Shown here: piece by piece, positions 1-6,101 of the stretch
Layout of the letters: every line of letters begins with the position of its first letter
How positions within the stretch are numbered: the stretch's first letter is position 1
Origin: an uncultured Chlorobiota bacterium
GTDB taxonomy: Bacteria; Bacteroidota; Bacteroidia; Bacteroidales; JAADGE01
Assembly (NCBI GenBank): GCA_947311265.1
Contig: CAMZKQ010000200.1
Location: forward strand, 1-7,632
Length of the DNA stretch: 7,632 nt
Reading direction: 5' to 3'
Program-made: the position numbers and the translations under genes
Notes under the pieces: model-generated
The model's database searches: none
Told to the model about the DNA's origin: nothing
What the model saw: the letters and a program-made list of their open reading frames with translations, nothing else

Positions 1-2461
1 CATAGCCTTTTACCTTATTGCCCTTGCCGGGATATTAGGATTTGGCATCTACTATTCCCACAAAAAAAATAAGCCCATTTTAAACACCATTATTCTGGGC
101 ATTACAGTAATTCTTATCGGCTACTCCTCGTTCTCTGTTATCGTTATTCGCTCGCAAGCCCAAACGCCAATGAACGAAAACCAACCCGATAACATTTTCA
201 CCCTACTGTCCTACCTCAACCGTGAGCAATATGGCAACCGCCCCCTTTTATACGGCGGCTACTACGACTCCGAATACCAACGCAATGCAGCAGGAAACCT
301 AATGTCTTCGCCAATGTATCGCTACCGTAAAGGCAAAAAAAAGTATCTAAAACTAAAAAAATACAATCCTAACTATAGATTTAAAGCAGGACAAACCACT
401 ATTTTCCCGAGAATGTACAGCCGGAAAAACTTACATATTTCGGGCTATAAAAGCTGGGGCGGTGTGCCAGTTGGCCAGAAGCCAACGTTTGTTAATAATA
501 TTCGGTTTTTCTTAAAATACCAAATAGGGCAGATGTACTTTCGGTATTTTATGTGGAATTTTTCGGGCAGGCAGAACGATAAGCAGGGCTATGGCGGCAT
601 TACCAAAGGCAACTGGATTACCGGTTTTAATTTTTTAGATGCCACAATGCTTGGCAACCAAAGCGAGTTAGCGGCACATGACAAAAATGATAAATCCAGA
701 AATAAATATTTCCTTTTGCCACTTCTACTTGGTTTAGTGGGTTTAGTTTACTCATTTTCGCAGAGCGAAAAATTATTTACCGTAATTATGCTCCTGTTTT
801 TCTTTACAGGCATTGCAATCGTACTCTACCTTAACCAAACACCCTACCAACCACGAGAACGAGATTATGCCTATGCTGGCTCATTTTATGCCTTTTCCAT
901 TTGGATAGGATTGGGTACACTCGCCGTTTATTCTGGGCTAAGTAAATTCTTAAAATCAAAGCATTCCGCCATAGCGGGCACAGCTATAGCCGCAACAATT
1001 CCGCTACTTATGGCATTCCAAAACTACGATGACCACAACCGCTCTGGCAGATATACGGCAAGGGATTTTGCCAAAAACTACCTGGCTTCTTGCGACGAAA
1101 ATGCAATTTTATTTACTTACGGCGATAACGACACCTTCCCACTGTGGTACGTGCAGGAAGTAGAGGGCTTTCGTACTGATGTACGGGTGGTGAATTTGAG
1201 CCTTTTGGGGACGGATTGGTACATTAACCAAATGCAACGGAAAGCCTACAAATCGGACGCACTGCCGTTTAAAATGAAAAAGGAACTGTACCAAAAAGGA
1301 AAACGGGACGTTTTATATTTGCTCGACCAGCCAGACTCCTATATTAATGAAAAATATTTTGGCTCGGAAATTAAGCTAAGGCTAACTTACCGGCACTTGT
1401 ACAGGCAACTTCTGGCGGTGCTTGCTAACTCAAAGTACCCGAAAATAGCAGCCAGCGATTTTGAGCGTTTAAAAGCCCAAAAGCTCCCCCCAGTTGAGGC
1501 ATTTGCACTCATCGAAAAAATAGCAGAACCAACTCAAACAGAACGGTTTAACTTTAACAACCTTGCTGTAAACGAGTTGCAAGAAAATGCAAAACTATTT
1601 TTTTATGATATAACCCAATGCGGTTTACCGCTCGATTTTGCTATGGATTTTGCAGCTTCCGACGAGGACTATACTAAAATGAGTCCCGGCAGCTCTTCGG
1701 AAGGTAATTTTATCCCGTCTAGGAAATTTAGTATTTCTGTAAATCAAGACAATATAAAGACTATTCCTTTCAGCGAAAGCGAAAAGAAAAATATTGTATC
1801 CAATATCGAGTTTGAACTCAACAAAAGATATATCTATAAAGATGGCTTGGCTGTTTTGGAAATCCTTGCCCGCAACGACTGGAAACGTCCTATTTATTTT
1901 GCCACTAGCGTTGGGCATGATAATTTTTATGGGTTATCTTCATATTTCCGTTTGGAAGGTTTTGCTTATCGGCTTATCCCTGTAAAGAATACTCAAAAGT
2001 TGGGAACTGGGAGTATAAATACCGAAGTAATGTACACAAAATTAATGGGTTTTTCTTGGGGAAATATTAAAGATAAATCTGTATTTATTGGAAGTAATAA
2101 CCGAAGAGTTATTTCGATTATGAATATACGAGAAACCTTTGCAAGGCTGGCATCAGCACTTATTAATGAGGGGAAAAATAAAGAAGCAATAGAGGTGCTT
2201 AATCGGTGCATGAGCGAATTACCTACCGAGCAAATCCCGCTTAACGAAACCATTGTACCAATTATTGAGGCTTATTTTAAAGCTGGTGAAATGCAGTCTG
2301 CCAATGCCCTTATCCTTGCTACAACCAGTCGCTTTGAAGAGGATTACAGGTGGTACTCCTCGCTTTCTGAAAGCATGCAGCCATATATTTTCAGAGCTAA
2401 ATCTAATGCCGATGCCACAGTAAAAACATTAAAGCAACTGCAAGCCAAATATATCCACTAG
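1..2461 (+). CDS. DUF2723 / GT117-family membrane glycosyltransferase (TMEM260-like), C-terminal 819 aa, 5' partial
   Basis: The reading frame is open from base 2 to the TAG at 2459-2461. The first ATG, at 170, is not the start: the 56 codons before it encode two hydrophobic segments and the family motif around YSSFSVIVIRSQAQTPMNEN, which continues through that Met. Further membrane segments lie at about 705-760, 772-834, 888-941 and 968-1018. The family signature RERDYAYAGSF (about 853-885) is followed by a soluble region with LFTYGDNDTFPLWYVQEVEG (about 1108-1167) and WKRPIYFA (about 1880-1905). The end, about 2125-2290, has TPR-like helices (LASALINEGKNKEAIEVLNR). Bacteroidota members are usually near 1000 aa or more, so roughly 200-300 N-terminal residues, including the expected catalytic loops, lie outside the window. 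By homology to TMEM260 it would transfer a sugar from a lipid carrier to protein at the inner membrane; the bacterial substrate is unknown. The family call is firm, the activity is inferred. Confidence 0.9.
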   Translation, partial: IAFYLIALAGILGFGIYYSHKKNKPILNTIILGITVILIGYSSFSVIVIRSQAQTPMNENQPDNIFTLLSYLNREQYGNRPLLYGGYYDSEYQRNAAGNLMSSPMYRYRKGKKKYLKLKKYNPNYRFKAGQTTIFPRMYSRKNLHISGYKSWGGVPVGQKPTFVNNIRFFLKYQIGQMYFRYFMWNFSGRQNDKQGYGGITKGNWITGFNFLDATMLGNQSELAAHDKNDKSRNKYFLLPLLLGLVGLVYSFSQSEKLFTVIMLLFFFTGIAIVLYLNQTPYQPRERDYAYAGSFYAFSIWIGLGTLAVYSGLSKFLKSKHSAIAGTAIAATIPLLMAFQNYDDHNRSGRYTARDFAKNYLASCDENAILFTYGDNDTFPLWYVQEVEGFRTDVRVVNLSLLGTDWYINQMQRKAYKSDALPFKMKKELYQKGKRDVLYLLDQPDSYINEKYFGSEIKLRLTYRHLYRQLLAVLANSKYPKIAASDFERLKAQKLPPVEAFALIEKIAEPTQTERFNFNNLAVNELQENAKLFFYDITQCGLPLDFAMDFAASDEDYTKMSPGSSSEGNFIPSRKFSISVNQDNIKTIPFSESEKKNIVSNIEFELNKRYIYKDGLAVLEILARNDWKRPIYFATSVGHDNFYGLSSYFRLEGFAYRLIPVKNTQKLGTGSINTEVMYTKLMGFSWGNIKDKSVFIGSNNRRVISIMNIRETFARLASALINEGKNKEAIEVLNRCMSELPTEQIPLNETIVPIIEAYFKAGEMQSANALILATTSRFEEDYRWYSSLSESMQPYIFRAKSNADATVKTLKQLQAKYIH

Positions 2462-2474
2462 CTGAATTTTAGAG

Positions 2475-4067
2475 CTAAGGTTTTACACTAAGCCCCTTTT
2501 TTGTCATGGTCCAGAATTTACCACACATTGTGCCGTCCCACTCATCTTGCACGTTCTTGATGTCCCAAATAATGGCCGTCATATCTTCCGAAAGGAAGAC
2601 CGTTTTCCCTACTGGCAACCACAGAGTAGTATAGACCAACTGGTTGTGAAACTGGGTTTCTTTTTTTAATGAAAAATAATCGTCAAAAGACAGGGTGTTG
2701 TTATCCTGTGTCCAATTATACTCTACTTTTTGGGTACTCAAATTGGCAGTTTTTCGGCTTCCTGCCGAAGCTTTTATTTTAGTTTCGATATAGGTCAAAC
2801 TATCTTTACTTTGCCTAATGTTATATGTTGGGTTGCCGAACATGACTAGTTTTTTATCTATCCGTGTGAGTGCAATTTGCGAGAGGCGTAAATTAATATG
2901 GTGTTTTTCCGATAGGGCAGGAATTGCATTATTCAGTTTTATAAAAAGGGTATCTGAGTTTATTTTTTTTAGCTCGACTTTACTTATAGACACCTCATTT
3001 ACAGAAAGTTTGCTTGCTAATCCTACGGCAGACATAACACTAAATAAAACAGCAACAAGCCAAACGGAAAATCCTGCAATGCCTATAAATTTAAACTTTG
3101 TTTTAAACCGAAAGGCAACCTTTGCACCAGCAAAAATTAAAAACCCGAATGGGATTAAGAGAGCAAAATAAACCGCAAGCATAGACAAAGTGGCAGAGAA
3201 AGGAAGTGGGAGTACATTAAACACCTCTCGAATGGGAAGCAAAATAAAGTCTGGAAAAAATACAGTTAGCCCCGTTTCTCCGATAAAAAAGACCCCTGTA
3301 ATAGCTGCCGAAAACACTAGCCCATAAATCAATAAAGCAACTCCGATAATAAAAACAGCAGCATTGAGCAAGGCTTTTGTTATCGACCAAACAACAGTAG
3401 CTGTTTGGCTAACGATTTCTCTATATTTAGTATAGTCAATCTTACTGCTGCGTTGGCTCAAGGAATTTTTTACGGCAAAAAATTCATCAGTAATTGTTTT
3501 TTCTATGGACGATATGTTTATTTTCTCGCCCTTCATGCGGAGCTTATCGGAGGTGGAAACCGCTTCGTCCATTACCACCCAAAGCAGTATATAGATGAGT
3601 GTACCTGTACCAAAAAAGATAACTGCTATTAAAAACAAAGCTCGAATTAAGTTTATATTTACACCAAAGTAATTGCCTAGCCCAGCACATACGCCTCCTA
3701 AGAGGCGTTCGTCAGCATCTCTAAATAAACTTTTCTGCACCTTTTCCTTAGGTGCAAAAGAGTTTTTGGCTTCCGAGTTCACCTGCTGTGGCTCGTCTTC
3801 CAAATCCATAGAAAAATCCTCGGGTTTACCCATTATTTCTATAACCTTTGCCACATCTTTGCAAGTAATCGCCTGCTTTTCATTAGAGATTTGCTCCGAA
3901 AAAAGCTCCGAAACACGGGACTCAATATCCGCCACAATTTCGTCGGCATTTTCATCTTGCTCAAATTGTTTGCCTACCGCATGAAGCCATACACTTAGCT
4001 GCTGATAAGCATCTTCGTCGATATTAAAAATATAACCGCTTATATTTATTCTTATAGATTTTTTCAC
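2475..4067 (-). CDS. Long PspC-domain membrane protein (530 aa), last gene of the PadR operon
   Basis: Residues 1-85 form a small N-terminal region (RINISGYIFNIDEDAYQQL, then IVADIESRVSELF) typical of Bacteroidota PspC proteins. Residues about 114-168 are the PspC domain (ERLLGGVCAGLGNYFGVNIN, then a membrane helix ending IYILLWVVMDE). More hydrophobic segments follow at about 230-256, 260-278, 293-318 and 325-350. A soluble C-terminal domain fills about 355-530 and ends with GKFWTMTKKGL. PspC in proteobacteria is a membrane partner of the phage-shock envelope-stress response; a role in envelope stress here is inference only. The start is GTG (4067-4065), chosen because MKKSIRIN matches the usual N-terminus of the family. 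It lies 3 nt after the padR stop, and AAGAGGTG overlaps it, so translation is probably coupled to padR. The gene is convergent with the GT117 gene, with 13 nt between stops. Confidence 0.9.
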   Translation of the reverse strand: MKKSIRINISGYIFNIDEDAYQQLSVWLHAVGKQFEQDENADEIVADIESRVSELFSEQISNEKQAITCKDVAKVIEIMGKPEDFSMDLEDEPQQVNSEAKNSFAPKEKVQKSLFRDADERLLGGVCAGLGNYFGVNINLIRALFLIAVIFFGTGTLIYILLWVVMDEAVSTSDKLRMKGEKINISSIEKTITDEFFAVKNSLSQRSSKIDYTKYREIVSQTATVVWSITKALLNAAVFIIGVALLIYGLVFSAAITGVFFIGETGLTVFFPDFILLPIREVFNVLPLPFSATLSMLAVYFALLIPFGFLIFAGAKVAFRFKTKFKFIGIAGFSVWLVAVLFSVMSAVGLASKLSVNEVSISKVELKKINSDTLFIKLNNAIPALSEKHHINLRLSQIALTRIDKKLVMFGNPTYNIRQSKDSLTYIETKIKASAGSRKTANLSTQKVEYNWTQDNNTLSFDDYFSLKKETQFHNQLVYTTLWLPVGKTVFLSEDMTAIIWDIKNVQDEWDGTMCGKFWTMTKKGLSVKP

Positions 4068-4070
4068 CTC

Positions 4071-4412
4071 TTAATTCTTTTTTTTTTCATTAGTCCTAAT
4101 TTCTTCGACAGATGCGGTTAAATTATCCCACGAACTATTTAGCTCTTCGAGAAATGCAGCTCCTTTTTCTGTAATTTTATAATACTTGCGAGGCGGTCCT
4201 TTTGTTGATTCTTCCCAACGGTACGCCAAAAGCCCTGCATTTTTCTGCCTTGTAAGTAGGGGATACAGTGTCCCTTCCACCACAATAAGCTCTGCTGCTT
4301 TAAGCTCTTTTATGATTCCAGATGCGTAGGCATCGTTTTTGGATAGGATTGTAAGGATACAAAATTCCAAAACGCCTTTTCGCATTTGTGCTTTTACATT
4401 AGTAATTTTCAC
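4071..4412 (-). CDS. PadR-family transcriptional regulator (113 aa)
   Basis: This is a compact winged-helix repressor. The body reads MRKGVLEFCIL (helix 1), DAYASGIIKELK, then the recognition-helix region VVEGTLYPLLTR, then the wing with GPPRKYYKITEKG and a short C-terminal dimerisation helix (FLEELNSSWDNL). Length and motifs are typical of the small PadR-s2 group that accompanies PspC genes in Bacteroidota. One position looks unusual from memory of the family: LTRQKNAGLL where LTRLKNAGLL is common. The start is GTG (4412-4410), preferred over the internal ATG (Met10) because relatives also begin about nine residues before MRKGV. It sits between two PspC paralogues, 36 nt after the first and 3 nt before the second. 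It very likely represses its own operon through the AGTACT array at 5043-5091 (inferred). The last codons contain an A10 run (EKKKN). Confidence 0.93.
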   Translation of the reverse strand: MKITNVKAQMRKGVLEFCILTILSKNDAYASGIIKELKAAELIVVEGTLYPLLTRQKNAGLLAYRWEESTKGPPRKYYKITEKGAAFLEELNSSWDNLTASVEEIRTNEKKKN

Positions 4413-4448
4413 GTTTTACTTTTTTTTGAACAACAACTCCCCCCTATC

Positions 4449-4976
4449 CTAGCTTTTAGCTTCTACTTTTTTTGAGCAAAACAGAACTCTATTTTCAAAA
4501 TTTAACCAAAGAGCAAAATAAACCGCCAAAGTCCAACCCGTTAAAAGAGTACTTACTGCAAATGCGATACGCACCCAACGTACATTTACGCCCATTCTTC
4601 CACTAAGCTCTCTGGCTACGCCACCAATTATTTTTTGCACTTTTACTTTTGGGCTATCAAAGGTGTTTTTCTGCTCGGCTTTTTGCTTTTTTTTGTAATA
4701 TTTTTTCTGTTTCTTAAGAGAGGGTTTGTAATGCACCTTCTCATTACCTGCCACCACCCGAATTGCCGACCACACATTTTTTTCAGTTATTGGCACATCT
4801 TTGCCTTCGGTTTCTGCAATAAAGATATACGATATTTGGCTTTCAATATCCAGCATCTGCTCTTGATTCTTTATTTTTTTCTTTAAAAATTTCAGATAAT
4901 CAGACATCAAGAAATCGGCATCGCTCGTGAGTTTAAATGAATTTTCTCCGATGGTAATAATTGTTATTTTTTCCAT
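4449..4976 (-). CDS. Short PspC-domain protein (175 aa), first gene of the PadR operon
   Basis: The protein has the same layout as the first 170 residues of the long PspC protein downstream. Residues 1-75 form the N-terminal region (ITIITIGENSFKLTSDADFL, then MLDIESQISYIF, then PITEKNVWSAIRVV). A very basic linker (about 85-105, KKQKKYYKKKQKAEQKN) follows. The PspC domain spans about 113-160 (VQKIIGGVARELSGRMGVNV, then one membrane helix ending VYFALWLNF). It stops soon after, so it lacks the extra membrane helices and the C-terminal domain of its paralogue. The start is ATG (4976-4974) after an A-rich leader; a leftward promoter lies 53 nt upstream. As the promoter-proximal gene it should be the most strongly induced when PadR releases the DNA. 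Function is unknown; it could be a regulatory or assembly partner of the long PspC protein (inference). Confidence 0.87.
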   Translation of the reverse strand: MEKITIITIGENSFKLTSDADFLMSDYLKFLKKKIKNQEQMLDIESQISYIFIAETEGKDVPITEKNVWSAIRVVAGNEKVHYKPSLKKQKKYYKKKQKAEQKNTFDSPKVKVQKIIGGVARELSGRMGVNVRWVRIAFAVSTLLTGWTLAVYFALWLNFENRVLFCSKKVEAKS

Positions 4977-5029
4977 GATTTTTTGTTTTAATACGTGCTA
5001 AAATCTATAAATTAATGTTTTCTTCGATG

Positions 5030-5060
5030 CAAATATAAGAATAATACAGTACTATGCAAA
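5030..5060 (-). promoter_or_regulatory. Leftward Bacteroidota-type promoter of the PspC-PadR-PspC operon
   Basis: On the minus strand, TATATTTG at 5037-5030 matches the Bacteroidota -7 consensus TAnnTTTG exactly. TTTG at 5060-5057 matches the -33 element, with 19 nt between the boxes, the preferred spacing for the primary sigma factor of this phylum. A second TTTG (5065-5062) lies just upstream. The predicted transcript starts near 5024 and leaves a leader of about 48 nt before the ATG at 4976. The -33 box lies inside the central spacer of the inverted repeat at 5043-5075, an arrangement expected for repression by occlusion. Confidence 0.72.
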
Positions 5061-5091
5061 GCAAAGTACTGTATTTATGACAGTACTGTAT
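5043..5091. promoter_or_regulatory. Candidate PadR operator array: three AGTACT cores at a 17-bp period
   Basis: The self-complementary hexamer AGTACT occurs at 5048-5053, 5065-5070 and 5082-5087, exactly 17 bp apart each time. The first two cores belong to a perfect 11-bp inverted repeat, AATACAGTACT (5043-5053) and AGTACTGTATT (5065-5075). The 11-bp spacer between the arms is itself largely symmetric (TGC and GCA), so 14 of 16 base pairs match about the centre at 5059. The third core is the perfect palindrome ACAGTACTGT (5080-5089), and AGTACTGTAT is repeated directly at 5065 and 5082. The array covers the -33 box of the leftward promoter. PadR proteins bind palindromic sites in their own promoters, so this is the obvious operator, though the pairing is inferred. 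Confidence 0.72.
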
Positions 5092-5205
5092 AAAAAAACT
5101 CAATGGCTTCAAGGAAGTAACTGTAAGTCATCAATTTACACTAACACAAAAAGCTTGTAAAAAAAATGCGTATATCTTTTTATCACAATGTCTTATTTTT
5201 TTTGA
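5092..5205. other. AT-rich intergenic stretch without a recognised feature
   Basis: This is the middle of the 292-bp gap between the divergent PadR operon and the DUF2797 gene. It holds only a weak inverted repeat (TGTAA at 5122-5126 and TTACA at 5136-5140) and A/T tracts. No small coding frame, RNA gene or terminator with a T-run could be supported. The T8 run just before the rightward -7 box may contribute to promoter flexibility. Confidence 0.5.
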
Positions 5206-5213
5206 TATATTTG
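5206..5213 (+). promoter_or_regulatory. Rightward -7 promoter box before the DUF2797 gene
   Basis: TATATTTG is an exact match to the Bacteroidota -7 consensus and is the same octamer used by the leftward promoter. It ends 55 nt before the ATG at 5269, giving a leader of about 50 nt. No TTTG lies at the preferred distance upstream; the nearest candidate is TTTT at 5178-5181, 24 nt away. The promoter may therefore be weak or need an activator. Confidence 0.45.
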
Positions 5214-5268
5214 TAAAGAATATAAAATCAAAAAGAAGACCTGTACACCTTTATTATATATAGAACAA

Positions 5269-5775
5269 ATGGAAACAAAAAAAGGACTACTCCGAAAAAT
5301 GTCCACCAAATTGGACACCCCAGTAGAGTATCAACTAAATATTGGCGAAAGCCAAATTGCCATGAACGAGTTAATAGGGAAATTTATTCGTATAGAGTGG
5401 GCTGGCGTTATACATTGCCTAAAGTGTGGAACAAAAACCGTAAAATCATTTTCGCAAGGCTTTTGCTACCCCTGTTTCAGAGATGCACCAGAAGCCGCCC
5501 CTTGCATTATGCGACCAGAACTGTGTGAAGCACACTTGGGCAATGCCCGAGATATGGAATGGTCTAAAGAGAATTGCCTAGCTCCACATTATGTTTACCT
5601 CGCCATTTCGAGCAATTTAAAAGTAGGTGTTACAAGGCACTCCCAAGTGCCTACTCGCTGGATAGACCAAGGGGCAAGCCGTGCCATAAAATTTGCCAGA
5701 ACCCCCAACCGTCAGCTAGCTGGGCTTATTGAGGTGGATTTAAAACAATACATGAGCGACAAAACCAGTTGGTAA
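5269..5775 (+). CDS. DUF2797 family protein, N-terminal piece (168 aa), ended by an in-frame TAA
   Basis: Residues 1-45 begin as in intact relatives (LLRKMSTKLDTPVEYQLNIG). Two Cys pairs follow, C50-x2-C53 and C66-x2-C69, likely a zinc-binding knuckle, with further Cys/His in CIMRPELCEAHLG (79-91). Residues about 108-156 read YVYLAISSNLKVGVTRHSQV, then PTRWIDQGA, and later AGLIEVDLK. This resembles a GIY-YIG nuclease core: the VYLA and KVGVTR strands, an Arg (R130) and a Glu (E155) at suitable places (inference). The frame then meets TAA at 5773-5775, directly after SDKTSW, where relatives continue with a polar residue and ML. The start at 5269 fits the family. The molecular function of DUF2797 is not established to my knowledge; zinc and nucleic-acid binding are plausible. 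Confidence 0.85.
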   Translation: METKKGLLRKMSTKLDTPVEYQLNIGESQIAMNELIGKFIRIEWAGVIHCLKCGTKTVKSFSQGFCYPCFRDAPEAAPCIMRPELCEAHLGNARDMEWSKENCLAPHYVYLAISSNLKVGVTRHSQVPTRWIDQGASRAIKFARTPNRQLAGLIEVDLKQYMSDKTSW

Positions 5776-5778
5776 AAA

Positions 5779-6084
5779 ATGCTTAAAAATGAAATTGACC
5801 AAACTACCGACCTGCTTGCTCAAAAAAAATTAGCTGCCAGCCTATTAAAAGAAAATCTGACCCAGTATATTTCCGAAGAAGATGAAGTTACAGAAATTAG
5901 CTACCCTTTTCAGGAATTTCCGACTAAAATAAAAAGTATAAATCTGGACAAGGAGAAATTTGTAGAGGGTAAACTAATTGCCATAAAAGGGCAATATCTC
6001 CTTTTTGAAGGAGATAAAGTAATCAACATAAGGAAGTACGGCGGGTATCAAGCTACAATCTCTTATCCGAAGCACTCAATTTAA
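5779..6084 (+). CDS. DUF2797 family protein, C-terminal piece (101 aa)
   Basis: This frame opens at ATG 5779, one codon after the TAA, and is in the same reading frame as the preceding piece. It matches the C-terminal part of DUF2797 proteins: a helical, charged start (MLKNEIDQTTDLL), then EISYPFQEFPTKIKSINLDK, then a compact beta-rich end (GKLIAIKGQYLLFEGDKVIN). It has no Cys residues. The 101 codons are free of further stops or shifts, which suggests the interruption is recent, is bypassed, or that this piece is made separately by reinitiation at the ATG. It is unlikely to be a complete protein family by itself. The next gene starts 17 nt downstream. Confidence 0.72.
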   Translation: MLKNEIDQTTDLLAQKKLAASLLKENLTQYISEEDEVTEISYPFQEFPTKIKSINLDKEKFVEGKLIAIKGQYLLFEGDKVINIRKYGGYQATISYPKHSI

Positions 6085-6101
6085 AATTAATAAAACCACT
6101 A

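Larger units (their letters stand above)
5269..6084 (+). pseudogene. Whole DUF2797 locus read as one gene with a nonsense codon at position 169
   Basis: Taken together the two pieces form a single 272-codon frame (final stop included), about the expected length of an intact DUF2797 protein, with only the TAA at 5773-5775 breaking it. No insertion or deletion is needed. One base change from CAA, AAA or GAA would give the stop. Possible readings are a young pseudogene, a base-call error, readthrough, or two subunits made by termination and restart. Confidence 0.55.

Noticed and set aside
1109..2253. Antisense and alternate-frame open stretches inside the GT117 gene (1109-1294, 1625-1918, 1794-1985, 1993-2253)
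   Set aside because: They have no recognisable family features, overlap a strongly conserved coding frame, and are expected by chance.
2818..3984. Plus-strand open stretches opposite the long pspC gene (2818-3171, 3405-3632, 3673-3984)
   Set aside because: They are reverse-strand shadows of a gene with clear domain structure.
4548..4553. A further AGTACT inside the short pspC gene, considered as an extra PadR site
   Set aside because: It lacks the TACAG/CTGTA flanks and has no partner at 17 bp; one chance hexamer per several kilobases is expected.
4635..4886. Plus-strand 83-aa hydrophobic frame opposite the short pspC gene
   Set aside because: Its Phe/Leu richness is just the complement of the Lys-rich linker on the other strand.
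5107..5140. Small inverted repeats CTTC-AAG-GAAG (5107-5117) and TGTAA/TTACA (5122-5140) as regulatory RNA or operator elements
   Set aside because: Stems of 4-5 bp in AT-rich DNA are common by chance and do not match the AGTACT pattern.
5773..5775. Stop-codon reassignment (TAA read as sense) to explain the split DUF2797 gene
   Set aside because: TAA ends other genes here normally (padR, the methyltransferase and the DUF2797 C-terminal frame), so a variant code is not supported.
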